Shown here: one piece after another, positions 1 to 6,853 of the stretch
Numbering within the stretch: the stretch's first letter is position 1
Layout: each line of letters opens with the position of its first letter
Origin: Caryophanales bacterium UBA1424
GTDB taxonomy: Bacteria; Bacillota_I; Bacilli_A; RFN20; CAG-826
Assembly: GCA_002329705.1 (NCBI GenBank)
Contig: DCUC01000066.1
Location: 1 to 8,023 of the forward strand
Direction: 5' to 3'
Length of the DNA: 8,023 bases
The notes under the pieces: model-generated
Seen by the model: the letters and a program-made list of their open reading frames with translations, nothing else
Told to the model about the DNA's origin: nothing
Databases searched by the model: none
Program-made: the position numbers and the translations under genes

Positions 1-468
1 GTATGCATCGCCATAACCGCGGTCGTCTTAACTGTTTTATTCGTCTTACTTTTTAAAAGTAAATGGGGTCTCGGCGTCCGCGTTACGGCTTCAAGCGAAT
101 ATACGGCCGGCATCGTCGGGGGCAATACTTATGTCATCACCGCCACCTCGTGGGCGATCGCCGCGGCTTTAGCCGTCTTGGCAGCCGTCATGCTCAATGC
201 CGGCAACGCCTCGTTAACGCCATCGTTTATGACGAAGATTCAGGTCAGTTCCTTTTTAGCCGGAATCCTCGGCGGATTCTCGACCTTCTTGGGGCCGATT
301 CTCGGCGCCATCATCATTCCTTTGGCAATTTCCGTCGTCGGCTGGCTCGGATTCATCAATCCCTTTTTCCAGAGTTGGGCGGAAGTCATCGTCTACATTT
401 TACTTCTAATTGCGATTCTTATTAAACCACAAGGTTTATTTGGCAAAGTGGTTGCCAAGAAAGTATGA
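1..468 (+). CDS. livH: LIV-type ABC transporter permease LivH, C-terminal part (5' end outside window)
   Basis: This is the last 155 codons of an inner-membrane permease of the branched-chain amino acid (HAAT) ABC importer family; it would pair with LivM to form the translocation channel. The frame is open from base 1 to a TGA at 466-468. The sequence opens with a hydrophobic helix (about residues 2-18 of the fragment), followed by the LivH-like SKWG segment. Alternating hydrophobic segments follow, including an LAGILGG...GPILGA stretch that matches the LivH region around the conserved 'AAVLGGIGSIPGA' pattern. A final membrane helix (about 129-141) precedes the typical KPQGLFGK tail. The livM start codon lies 10 bp downstream, so the two are clearly cotranscribed. 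The family assignment is firm from sequence and gene order; the transported substrate is not determined by this fragment. Confidence 0.9.
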   Translation, partial: VCIAITAVVLTVLFVLLFKSKWGLGVRVTASSEYTAGIVGGNTYVITATSWAIAAALAVLAAVMLNAGNASLTPSFMTKIQVSSFLAGILGGFSTFLGPILGAIIIPLAISVVGWLGFINPFFQSWAEVIVYILLLIAILIKPQGLFGKVVAKKV

Positions 469-472
469 GGTG
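467..472 (+). promoter_or_regulatory. Ribosome binding site deciding the livM start
   Basis: GAGGTG lies 6 nt before the ATG at 479 and overlaps the livH stop codon. It favours the start at 479 over an upstream in-frame ATG at 410. The 410 start would overlap livH by 59 bp and add 23 residues read from the livH coding sequence. Confidence 0.75.
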
Positions 473-478
473 TATACC

Positions 479-1567
479 ATGAACAATCGCTTCAAAAACG
501 AATATCTGGCCCACGCCTCGCCGCGCCCTGAAAGCGGCTGGAAAGCCCACGCCAAGCGCATCATGTCAAATCCGCTGGGCCAATTCGGCCTCCTCGGTTT
601 GCTTTTAGCAATCACACAGCTTCTTAACATCGCCGGCATCGTCCCGCGCAGCATCATGACGACAATCGCGTTCGTCAGCATCTATTCCATTGCCGCCATC
701 GGCTTCTGCCTGTTGCTCGGCTACTCCGGCCTCGCCTCGCTGGGGACGGCAGGCTTTATGGGCCTCGGCATCTATCTTTGCTACTACGGCCTCCAGGAAT
801 GGCAGATCAGTATTCTGCCCGCCTTTTTAATCGCCGGAATCGCTTCGATTGTCATCGGCTTTGTCGTCGGCTTTGTGTCCCTGCGCATCGAAGGCATTTA
901 TCTGGCCATCATGACCCTGGCTCTTTCGGAAATCATCGTCAAACTGCTTAAGACGATTAAGGGCAGCACCTTGATAATTCGCGGCGTCAACCTTAATTTC
1001 TTCGGAATACCGCTTTCAAATAATGCCGTTTACTTCACGATTATCGTCGTCTTGGTCATGCTTTTGGTCGGGACTGCCAACCTCATCAATTCGCCGACCG
1101 GACGGGCCATGGTGGCCATGAAATCGTCGGTCGCCGCCGCCCAAGCCATGGGTATCTCCTTGCTCAAATATCGCCTTCTGGCTTTCATCATCTCGACTCT
1201 TTTCGCCGGGATTGCCGGCTTTTTCTATCACGCCTATCTCCCGGGAATCTCACCGACGACGGCGACGATTCTGACTCTTAGCATGTCGCTTAATATTCTC
1301 GGCGCGGTCATCATCGGCGGCGCGAAATCGCTGTGGGGGACATTAGTCGGAACCTTTGTCATATACGGATTCCAGTCGATATTCCTTCAAAACATCGCTT
1401 TTTTCAACGAAAACCCCGCTTTCATGATGATGGTGACCGGCGTTTTGATCATCCTTGTCGTCATGTTTTATCCGGGCGGCTTTGCCCAAATGCTTTTTAC
1501 CTTACGCTTATGGCTTAAAAAAATGACCAAGAAATGGAGGATATACCGTTATGGCATTGAAGAATAA
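479..1567 (+). CDS. livM: LIV-type ABC transporter permease LivM
   Basis: Second membrane subunit of the importer, 362 residues from the ATG at 479. It has a polar, basic N-terminal tail of about 35 residues and then roughly ten hydrophobic segments (about 36-54, 58-80, 92-104, 112-134, 138-154, 183-199, 230-250, 262-280, 287-303, 316-332). The GYSGLASLGTAGFMGLGIY stretch at 81-99 matches the conserved LivM 'GYxGxxSLGxAxFxGxGAY' motif. The NSPTGRAMVAMKSSVAAAQAMGIS region at about 204-227 is the cytoplasmic coupling loop expected to contact the ATPases. The C-terminus is short and strongly basic (KKMTKKWRIYR). The last 17 bp overlap the livG start, suggesting translational coupling. Family assignment is secure. 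Substrate specificity (Leu/Ile/Val or another small carboxylate or amide) cannot be read from this subunit. Confidence 0.93.
   Translation: MNNRFKNEYLAHASPRPESGWKAHAKRIMSNPLGQFGLLGLLLAITQLLNIAGIVPRSIMTTIAFVSIYSIAAIGFCLLLGYSGLASLGTAGFMGLGIYLCYYGLQEWQISILPAFLIAGIASIVIGFVVGFVSLRIEGIYLAIMTLALSEIIVKLLKTIKGSTLIIRGVNLNFFGIPLSNNAVYFTIIVVLVMLLVGTANLINSPTGRAMVAMKSSVAAAQAMGISLLKYRLLAFIISTLFAGIAGFFYHAYLPGISPTTATILTLSMSLNILGAVIIGGAKSLWGTLVGTFVIYGFQSIFLQNIAFFNENPAFMMMVTGVLIILVVMFYPGGFAQMLFTLRLWLKKMTKKWRIYRYGIEE
1535..1540 (+). promoter_or_regulatory. Ribosome binding site for livG
   Basis: TGGAGG lies inside the end of livM, 10 nt upstream of the ATG at 1551. It matters because it supports translation from 1551 and therefore the reality of the long N-terminal extension of LivG. 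No comparable site with correct spacing precedes the first internal ATG near the ATPase domain (2283). Confidence 0.7.
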
Positions 1568-3044
1568 AGTAATGGCTTATCTTCTGAGCAAGTATGTCGA
1601 CTTTTTGACTCAGCGCGTCACCTTTTATAAGTCGCGGACCTCATTATATGCCGACTTCGAAGTCGAACATCTTAAAGACATCGACGATGCCGCGAACCGC
1701 AAAATCGAACTGCGCATCGCCAAAAATGCGCGCCTCTATGCAACCGCTGATTATGAGGCATCCGATAAGAAAGAGGTTTTTGAGGGAACTTCGAAACTCC
1801 AAATCGCCGCTTATCAGAAGAAACTTCGCATGCGCTATCGTATCGAACGCGAAAAAGCGAGGCGAGCCATCGCCAAGCTGACAGAGGAAGACAAGAGCGG
1901 CGAACAAATTAAACTCATCGATCAAAATCTTGCCTCTTTTGAGGCTTCCTTGGCGGAAGAGTTGGAAGCATATAAGGCAAAGCGCCACATCGCGTTTGAA
2001 AAATCGCTTGAGCGCGACCTTAGCAAAGCCAAACCAACCGCCCAAGAACTCGAGGCATTAAAGTCGCGCCTCACCGCTGATAACGAAACATATACCGCGG
2101 CCGTAAATGCAAAACGCGAGGCTAAACGAGCGAAGTTCGTGCGTTCAAACAAAGCGCGAATCGCTAAATTGGAAGGAAAACTCAATAACTTCCAAGCTAA
2201 GCTTAAAGTTCAACTGGAAAGAATTCAGCAGGACAGTTACGCGCTACCCGAGGGGGTCATCCTCAGAGCCGAAAACCTGTGCATGTTCTTCGGCGGCGTC
2301 AAAGCCGTCAACGACTTGACTTTTGATGTCAAGCAAGGCGAAATATTCGGGCTCATCGGCCCTAACGGCGCGGGCAAGACAACTGTTTTTAACTGCATCA
2401 CGCAATTTAATAAACCGACGAGCGGACACCTCTATTTGCGCAACCGCCTCGATGAAGTCGTCAACCTTAATAAACTGGCCGTCCACAATGTCATTCTCCA
2501 AGGCATCGTGCGGACTTTTCAAAACCTTGAAGTGGTGAAAGAAGTCAGCGTTCTCGACAACCTCCTGATCGCCGCTCACCGCCAGTATCAGTCTAATTTC
2601 TTTGTTCACATGCTGCATTTGCCGATTCTGCGCCTCGAGGAAAAAGTGATTCGCGCCCGAGCTGATAAAATTTTAGCCTTTATGGGCCTATCGCTTTATC
2701 GCGATTGGTACGCATGGGGTCTTCCTTATGGCGTCTTAAAAAAGATTGAGATCGCCAGGACGCTGATGGCTGATCCCCACCTCATCATCCTCGATGAACC
2801 GGCCGCCGGCTTAAACGACAGCGAAACCGTCGAACTCGCCAATCTCATTCGCCGCATCCGCGATGAATACAAATGCACCATTCTGCTCGTCGAACACGAC
2901 ATGGGACTGGTGATGGATGTCTGCGACAATATCCTGGCCATTTCCTTCGGCAAAAAACTGGCTCAAGGAAGCGCCAAAGAGATTCAGTCCAACAAGGATG
3001 TTCAGGCCGCCTATCTAGGCGCCCCCGAGGAGGTTGAAAGATGA
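1551..3044 (+). CDS. livG: LIV-type ABC transporter ATP-binding protein LivG with a ~233-residue N-terminal coiled-coil-like extension
   Basis: One of the two cytoplasmic ATPases that power the importer; 497 residues against about 250-260 for ordinary LivG. The C-terminal part (about 234-497) is a complete ABC domain: Walker A GPNGAGKT at 270-277, Q-loop Gln324 in RTFQNL, signature LPYGVLK at 391-397, Walker B LIILDEP at 411-417 with catalytic Glu416, the LivG-type AAGLN D-loop, and switch His449 in VEHDM. The signature lacks the usual Gln, as LivG signatures commonly vary. Residues 1-233 match no domain I recognise. By my count about 84 of them are charged (about 49 Lys/Arg, 35 Asp/Glu), with no Cys and only two Pro (162 and 233), as expected for long amphipathic helices. 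The frame is continuous, codon use matches the neighbours and the start has a good ribosome site, so a fusion error is unlikely. It overlaps livM by 17 bp and livF by 4 bp. Confidence 0.92.
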   Translation: MALKNKVMAYLLSKYVDFLTQRVTFYKSRTSLYADFEVEHLKDIDDAANRKIELRIAKNARLYATADYEASDKKEVFEGTSKLQIAAYQKKLRMRYRIEREKARRAIAKLTEEDKSGEQIKLIDQNLASFEASLAEELEAYKAKRHIAFEKSLERDLSKAKPTAQELEALKSRLTADNETYTAAVNAKREAKRAKFVRSNKARIAKLEGKLNNFQAKLKVQLERIQQDSYALPEGVILRAENLCMFFGGVKAVNDLTFDVKQGEIFGLIGPNGAGKTTVFNCITQFNKPTSGHLYLRNRLDEVVNLNKLAVHNVILQGIVRTFQNLEVVKEVSVLDNLLIAAHRQYQSNFFVHMLHLPILRLEEKVIRARADKILAFMGLSLYRDWYAWGLPYGVLKKIEIARTLMADPHLIILDEPAAGLNDSETVELANLIRRIRDEYKCTILLVEHDMGLVMDVCDNILAISFGKKLAQGSAKEIQSNKDVQAAYLGAPEEVER

Positions 3045-3823
3045 AATTACTAGAAATTCGCAACCTCGTCGTCCGCTATGGCGTCATCGAGGCCCTCCAT
3101 GGCATCAACATCGATGTCGAACAGGGGACGATGGTCGCTTTGCTGGGTGCTAATGGTGCCGGCAAATCAACTATTCTCAAGGCCGTCTCGGGACTCGTTA
3201 AACCGGCTTCCGGATCGACGATTATGCTCAACGGCGCTAACGTCGCCGGCAAACGGGCCCACGCCGTTTCAAAGATGGGCTTGTCTCTGTCGCCGGAGGG
3301 GCGGCAGATCTTTACCGGATTAACCGTCGAAGAAAACCTGCTCGCCGGTGCATATGGCTTGAAACGCCATACCCAATTAATTGAAGATGAACATGGAATA
3401 AAGCGGAAAGTCTCAATCAGCGTCAAAGCGCAGTTGAAGGAAAACTTTGATCGGGTCTACAAGCTCTTCCCAGTGCTTGCGGAAAGAAAGAGACAGCAGG
3501 CCAGCACCCTGAGTGGCGGTGAGCAGCAAATGCTCGCGGTCGCCCGGGCCCTGATGAATTCGCCGAAGATACTCGTCCTCGACGAACCATCGCTCGGCTT
3601 GGCCCCGCTCATCATCCAGGACATCTTTAATACCCTTGTCGAAATTAAAAAACAAGGAACTACCATCCTCATCGTCGAGCAAAACGCTCTGGCTACGCTG
3701 AAGATTGCCGACTTCGCCTATGTTCTCGAACTGGGCAATGTATCAATCTCCGGGAAAGCGAGCGAATTAATCAACGACCAGAGGCTCATCGATGCTTATT
3801 TAGGAGGTGGAGAAAAAAAGTAA
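3041..3823 (+). CDS. livF: LIV-type ABC transporter ATP-binding protein LivF
   Basis: Partner ATPase of LivG, 260 residues. Its ATG overlaps the livG TGA (ATGA), with a perfect GAGGAGG at 3027-3033, 7 nt upstream, so the two are translationally coupled. Motifs: Walker A GANGAGKS at 36-43, the LivF-type SPEGRQIF Q-loop region, signature LSGGEQQ at 157-163, and Walker B ILVLDEP with Asp181 and Glu182. VEQN at 213-215 has Gln214 at the switch-His position, which is normal for LivF. LivF proteins are usually about 233-240 residues. The extra length here lies mostly in one insertion of about 17 residues (around 110-128), in the helical subdomain between GAY and the VYKLFP segment. The C-terminal AYLGGGEKK tail is typical of the family. 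It is the last gene of the compact livHMGF run. Confidence 0.95.
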   Translation: MKLLEIRNLVVRYGVIEALHGINIDVEQGTMVALLGANGAGKSTILKAVSGLVKPASGSTIMLNGANVAGKRAHAVSKMGLSLSPEGRQIFTGLTVEENLLAGAYGLKRHTQLIEDEHGIKRKVSISVKAQLKENFDRVYKLFPVLAERKRQQASTLSGGEQQMLAVARALMNSPKILVLDEPSLGLAPLIIQDIFNTLVEIKKQGTTILIVEQNALATLKIADFAYVLELGNVSISGKASELINDQRLIDAYLGGGEKK

Positions 3824-3860
3824 GATTTGTAAGCGCGCAACGGGTGTACACCGACAAATC
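3824..3860 (+). repeat. Inverted repeat with embedded 10-bp palindrome just after livF
   Basis: GATTTGT (3824-3830) is repeated in inverted form as ACAAATC (3854-3860). Between them lies the perfect palindrome GGTGTACACC (3843-3852). In RNA the inner palindrome could form a small hairpin stacked against the outer 7-bp stem. No T-tract follows, so it is not a standard intrinsic terminator. It could be an operator for a dimeric regulator or a 3'-end stabilising hairpin. Short palindromes also occur by chance several times in 8 kb, so function is uncertain. Confidence 0.4.
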
Positions 3861-3960
3861 AACACCACGCCTCAAATATTCTTAATCGAAATACAAGGCT
3901 ATGGAAAAGAAGCGATAAGATAGCGATTCCGGAGAACCAAATTAGCTTAACCTTCGCCTC

Positions 3961-4012
3961 CATCCGAATCTCCCCCCGCATAGGCATCAAGATAGCTCCT
4001 TCCTATCGGATG
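3961..4012 (+). repeat. Inverted repeat with alternative nested stems upstream of livK
   Basis: CATCCGA (3961-3967) is the exact inverse complement of TCGGATG (4006-4012). Inside, ATAGG (3980-3984) can pair with CCTAT (4002-4006), or GATAG (3991-3995) with CTATC (4003-4007). These pairings compete for the same 3' bases. The arrangement could be a leader-RNA fold in front of livK, but stems are only 5-7 bp and no attenuator T-tract is present. Confidence 0.3.
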
Positions 4013-4084
4013 CAAGAACTCATCGATTCTTACGTCTGCGAGTCGATCAACAATCATCACGGTTCTCAATAGACAAATGAATGA

Positions 4085-4090
4085 AAGGAG
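4085..4090 (+). promoter_or_regulatory. Ribosome binding site deciding the livK start
   Basis: AAGGAG sits 8 nt before the ATG at 4099. An in-frame ATG at 4081 lies upstream of this site and would place it inside the coding sequence. The 4099 start also gives a standard lipoprotein signal beginning MKK, so it is preferred. Confidence 0.85.
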
Positions 4091-4098
4091 TTTCATTA

Positions 4099-5445
4099 AT
4101 GAAAAAAATCAATTTATTTGTTCTCTCTGCCGTTTCAGCCGTCATTTTAGCCGCCTGTAATCCTGCCGTCGAAGTCGTCAAGCAATACGATGGCACTGAA
4201 GTCCAAGGTGTCACGGCCGAAAAAATTCTCATCGGCAACACCGCCGCCACCTCTGGCGCTTTTGCGACAGTCGGCGTTCCCTTCAATGCCGGCATCAACG
4301 CCGTCTTGAAAAACTTTAACGACGCCGGCGGATTCGATGGCGCCACTGTCGAACTGGTTCACTATGATGACTCATTTGACGGCGCGATCGGCTTAGCGGC
4401 CACGCAAAAATTAGTCGAACAAGACAAAGTCTTTGCTCTCGTCGGACACTTCGGCACCAACACCGTCGCCGCCACTGTCGACTATATCAAAGATCAAGGC
4501 ATTCCGATGGTCTATGCCGCTACCGGCATTTCCGATTTATATCAAGAAGCAGCCGAAGGCTTTAATAAGGCCGTCATGCCCGTTCAGCCCATCTACAACT
4601 CCGAAGGTCGTATGATGCTCGCCAGAGCTCTCGCCGATGACGCTGTCAGCGGCTTAAATGCCACCAAAATCGGCGTTATTTCGACGACCGACGATGCCGG
4701 CGAAGGCATGCTCTACGGCGTTCAGAAACAAGCTGAACTCCTCTCTGTCGCCGCCAAAGAAAACCTCGTCTATGTCACCACCCCGGCCGAACAAGGCACG
4801 AACCACTCCGCACCGGTCAACACTTTAAAGACCGCCGGATGTGATGTCGTCATCGTCGCCGCCAACCAAGTTCCGTTCACCGAAATTCTCAATTACATGA
4901 GAGACGCGAACTTCAATACCAAAGTCATCACCTCTTATGTCACGGCCAACACTGACATTCTCAGAGCTGCCGCCGCCGCCGGTTCAATCACCGCCGATCG
5001 CCCGGTCTTCACGAATTCATGGCTTGACGTCACCGACCTCGCTTACTATGATGCGACACTTAACCCCTATGCTTTGACTCCGGAATATGTCGCTTATCTG
5101 ACCGAGATGAACACCGGCGGACAAGTCGCTTATTCAGGTAGTTCATACGCCATCGCCGGTTATGTCGCTGCCAAAATCTTCTTAGAAGGTCTGGCCAGAG
5201 TCAAGGCCGCCGACAAAGAACTCACATGGCTCAATTACATCAATGCCATGGAAGAAGAACCAGTCGATCTTCCAATGGGCAGTGAAATCGATTACGCCGA
5301 TGGCAAACGCCTAGGCGTCACCGATCTTGGTTTCAGCAAGCTCTATCTCGCTGATCCAGTCAACACGAGCGCTTTGGCCGAAGTCGACACCCTGAGAACC
5401 TTAGACTATGTCTGGGCTCTCGTCCCGGCCGCCAAAAAGGCTTAG
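4099..5445 (+). CDS. livK: Substrate-binding lipoprotein of the LIV-type ABC transporter (LivK/LivJ-like)
   Basis: Extracytoplasmic receptor that captures the substrate and delivers it to the LivH-LivM channel. The 448-residue precursor starts MKKINLF and has a hydrophobic helix and a lipobox LAAC with the lipidated Cys at residue 20. The mature protein would be membrane-anchored, as in Gram-positive-type or wall-less bacteria. The remainder is a type I periplasmic-binding-protein fold (Peripla_BP_6). IGNTAATSGAFATVG at 45-59 matches the first ligand-binding loop, followed by AGINAVLKNFNDAGG, the GHFGTNTVAAT segment (116-126) and GIPMVYAATG (134-143). It is longer than E. coli LivK/LivJ (about 370), with extra sequence in the C-terminal half. 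The ligand could be a branched-chain amino acid or another compound handled by this family (amides, urea, aromatic or short-chain acids). The position directly after livHMGF makes it the likely cognate receptor, possibly with separate expression because of the upstream gap and the downstream hairpin. Confidence 0.9.
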   Translation: MKKINLFVLSAVSAVILAACNPAVEVVKQYDGTEVQGVTAEKILIGNTAATSGAFATVGVPFNAGINAVLKNFNDAGGFDGATVELVHYDDSFDGAIGLAATQKLVEQDKVFALVGHFGTNTVAATVDYIKDQGIPMVYAATGISDLYQEAAEGFNKAVMPVQPIYNSEGRMMLARALADDAVSGLNATKIGVISTTDDAGEGMLYGVQKQAELLSVAAKENLVYVTTPAEQGTNHSAPVNTLKTAGCDVVIVAANQVPFTEILNYMRDANFNTKVITSYVTANTDILRAAAAAGSITADRPVFTNSWLDVTDLAYYDATLNPYALTPEYVAYLTEMNTGGQVAYSGSSYAIAGYVAAKIFLEGLARVKAADKELTWLNYINAMEEEPVDLPMGSEIDYADGKRLGVTDLGFSKLYLADPVNTSALAEVDTLRTLDYVWALVPAAKKA

Positions 5446-5471
5446 TCAATTCATTCAGATACCTTGTGTTC

Positions 5472-5498
5472 CCCGCCGCAATTGCGCGTTGCGGCGGG
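5472..5498 (+). terminator. Strong GC-rich hairpin after livK, without a T-tract
   Basis: CCCGCCGCAA (5472-5481) and TTGCGGCGGG (5489-5498) form a perfect 10-bp stem with a 7-nt loop. An outer CCTTG (5462-5466) / CAAGG (5502-5506) pairing can extend it past a small internal loop. No run of T follows (TTAAAAC), so termination may be partial. The hairpin could instead protect the 3' end of livK mRNA and lower expression of the genes beyond. It begins about 26 bp after the livK stop and ends 34 bp before the next start. Confidence 0.5.
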
Positions 5499-5532
5499 CC
5501 GCAAGGCACGTTAAAACATAAAGGAGAAACCT

Positions 5533-6852
5533 ATGAAGCACGATCTTTCCAAAAAAATCATTACCGTTGAAGAGGCGTTGAAACTCGTCAAGAGCAATGA
5601 TCATATTTTTACCGGCTTGGGCGCCAGCGAAGGACGCGAGTTTTTAAGTAAACTCCACACTTTGCACGGGTTGGTCAAAAATGTCACCGTCACCAACTGC
5701 CTGCCGATGCAAGACTACGAATTTTATATGAATCCGGCCTACAAGGATACTTTCAAACTGGCTGGCTGGTTCTACAATGCCGGAATGCGCAAAGCCCACG
5801 CTAACGGCAATGTCTCCTTTATTCCCAACGTGCTCCACTATGCCGGCACAAAGCGCCTGGATCACATTAACCCTAACATTTATGTCGGCATTGCCTCGCC
5901 TCAGGACGAGCACGGCTATGTTTCCCTTTCGCTTGGCAACACCTACGAAAAACAAGTTATCAAGGAAGCCGATCTTGTCATCTTGGAAATAAATCCTAAT
6001 GCCCCGCGCACTTTCGGCGATTTGGAAGTCCACGTCAGCGATGTCGATTATTTCATCGAGGTGAACTATCCGATTCCCGAAATACCCGATACCGAACCCA
6101 ACGAAAAAGACCTCTTGATCGGAAAATATATTTCCGAATTAATCAATGATGGCGATTGCATTCAACTAGGTATCGGTGGCATTCCAAATGCCGTTGCAAA
6201 GTCGCTTTACGGCAAAAAGGATCTCGGCGTTCACACCGAAATGCTGACCAACGAGATGGCAAAATTAGCCAAAGCCGGAGTCATCACCGGAAAACACAAA
6301 CAACTATTCCCAGGTAAGATGGTCGCCACCTTTGCGATGGGAAGCCGCGATTTATACAACTTTATCGATAACAATCCGGCCGTCATGCTGCTGGCGGGGT
6401 CTTACGTTAATGATCCCTATGTCATTGCCAAAAATGATAATCAGGTTTCGATAAACACAACGCTCGAAGTTGATGTCACCGGGCAGTGCTGCTCGGAATC
6501 GATCGGTTCGAAGCAATTCAGCGGAACAGGCGGGCAGAGCGACACCGCGATCGGCGCCCAAAACAGTAAAAACGGGCGCTCGATCATCGCTTTATATTCG
6601 ACGGCCAATGTCCGCAATCCGGAAACCGGAGAACGCGAAGAAACATCCAAGATTGTCTGCCAGCTCAAACCGGGCGCGGCCGTCTCTTTATCGCGCAACG
6701 ATTTGCACTATCTCTGCACCGAATACGGCATCGTCAATCTCCGCGGCACAACGATTGAGGAGCGCGTCGAAAAGATTATTTCGATCGCCCATCCCAAATT
6801 CCGCGATAGCCTCCGCCAGGAAGCCATTGCCCTCGGCATCATCGGAGCGTAA
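5533..6852 (+). CDS. Acetyl-CoA hydrolase/transferase family protein (4-hydroxybutyrate / butyryl-CoA:acetate-type CoA-transferase)
   Basis: Cytoplasmic class I CoA-transferase that would move CoA between carboxylic acids, e.g. from acetyl-CoA to a short-chain or hydroxy acid. It has 439 residues, the family's normal length (about 440). The start at 5533 has AAGGAG 6 nt upstream. The GIGGIPNAVAKSL segment starts at 213. HTEML carries Glu236, corresponding to the catalytic glutamate (Glu238 in Clostridium aminobutyricum 4-hydroxybutyrate CoA-transferase) that forms the glutamyl-CoA thioester. The C-terminal domain contains SESIGSKQF, GTGGQSD at 331-337, and the LSRNDLHYLCTEYGIVNLRG block typical of this group. 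These features argue for a transferase over a simple hydrolase, but acyl specificity cannot be decided from sequence. It is followed after 1 bp by a hydrolase gene, so the two are surely co-expressed, and it probably works on a product of the imported or hydrolysed substrate. Confidence 0.9.
   Translation: MKHDLSKKIITVEEALKLVKSNDHIFTGLGASEGREFLSKLHTLHGLVKNVTVTNCLPMQDYEFYMNPAYKDTFKLAGWFYNAGMRKAHANGNVSFIPNVLHYAGTKRLDHINPNIYVGIASPQDEHGYVSLSLGNTYEKQVIKEADLVILEINPNAPRTFGDLEVHVSDVDYFIEVNYPIPEIPDTEPNEKDLLIGKYISELINDGDCIQLGIGGIPNAVAKSLYGKKDLGVHTEMLTNEMAKLAKAGVITGKHKQLFPGKMVATFAMGSRDLYNFIDNNPAVMLLAGSYVNDPYVIAKNDNQVSINTTLEVDVTGQCCSESIGSKQFSGTGGQSDTAIGAQNSKNGRSIIALYSTANVRNPETGEREETSKIVCQLKPGAAVSLSRNDLHYLCTEYGIVNLRGTTIEERVEKIISIAHPKFRDSLRQEAIALGIIGA
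6844..6847 (+). promoter_or_regulatory. Ribosome binding site inside the CoA-transferase end, deciding the hydrolase start
   Basis: GGAG lies within the last codons of the CoA-transferase gene, 6 nt before the ATG at 6854. It selects this start over a much longer in-frame reading from 6470, which would run out of frame inside the CoA-transferase gene and yield an Arg/Ser/Pro-rich non-protein-like stretch. Confidence 0.7.
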
Positions 6853-6853
6853 A

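Larger units (their letters stand above)
3824..4098. other. 275-bp intergenic region between livF and livK with no recognised gene
   Basis: The only long non-coding gap in the window. It splits the membrane/ATPase genes from the binding-protein gene, so livK may have its own promoter here. I saw no clear -35/-10 pair of the TTGACA/TATAAT type at proper spacing, no tRNA and no riboswitch I can name. It contains two long-range inverted repeats (3824-3860 and 3961-4012). One plus frame stays open for about 80 codons (3833-4072), but it lacks a ribosome site and has no recognisable content; I treat it as chance. Confidence 0.55.

Noticed and set aside
410..478. Upstream in-frame start for livM at 410
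   Set aside because: It would overlap livH by 59 bp and has no ribosome site, while the ATG at 479 has GAGGTG 6 nt upstream and gives a normal LivM N-terminus.
469..1550. Shared TATACC in the spacers between ribosome site and start of livM (473-478) and livG (1542-1547)
   Set aside because: The short match occurs in only two of the genes and at different distances from the start codon; most likely coincidence.
1644..2045. Minus-strand open frames opposite livG and other genes (e.g. 1644-2045, 2244-2618, 5644-6033)
   Set aside because: They lie opposite strongly coding plus-strand genes and show no recognisable motifs; typical antisense shadows of C-ending codon usage.
2245..2300. Splitting livG into a separate coiled-coil protein and a normal LivG starting at the ATG at 2283
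   Set aside because: There is no stop codon, the nearest purine-rich stretch is about 27 nt from that ATG, and starting at Met245 would remove the first strand of the ABC domain.
3833..4072. Open plus-strand frame of about 80 codons in the livF-livK gap
   Set aside because: It has no start with a ribosome site (the only ATG leaves 24 codons) and no recognisable protein content; an open frame this long is plausible by chance across six frames.
6470..6853. Long N-terminal extension of the first hydrolase reading from 6470
   Set aside because: This stretch is a shadow frame of the CoA-transferase gene with an Arg/Ser/Pro-rich, non-protein-like composition; the ATG at 6854 has its own ribosome site and begins directly at the hydrolase fold.
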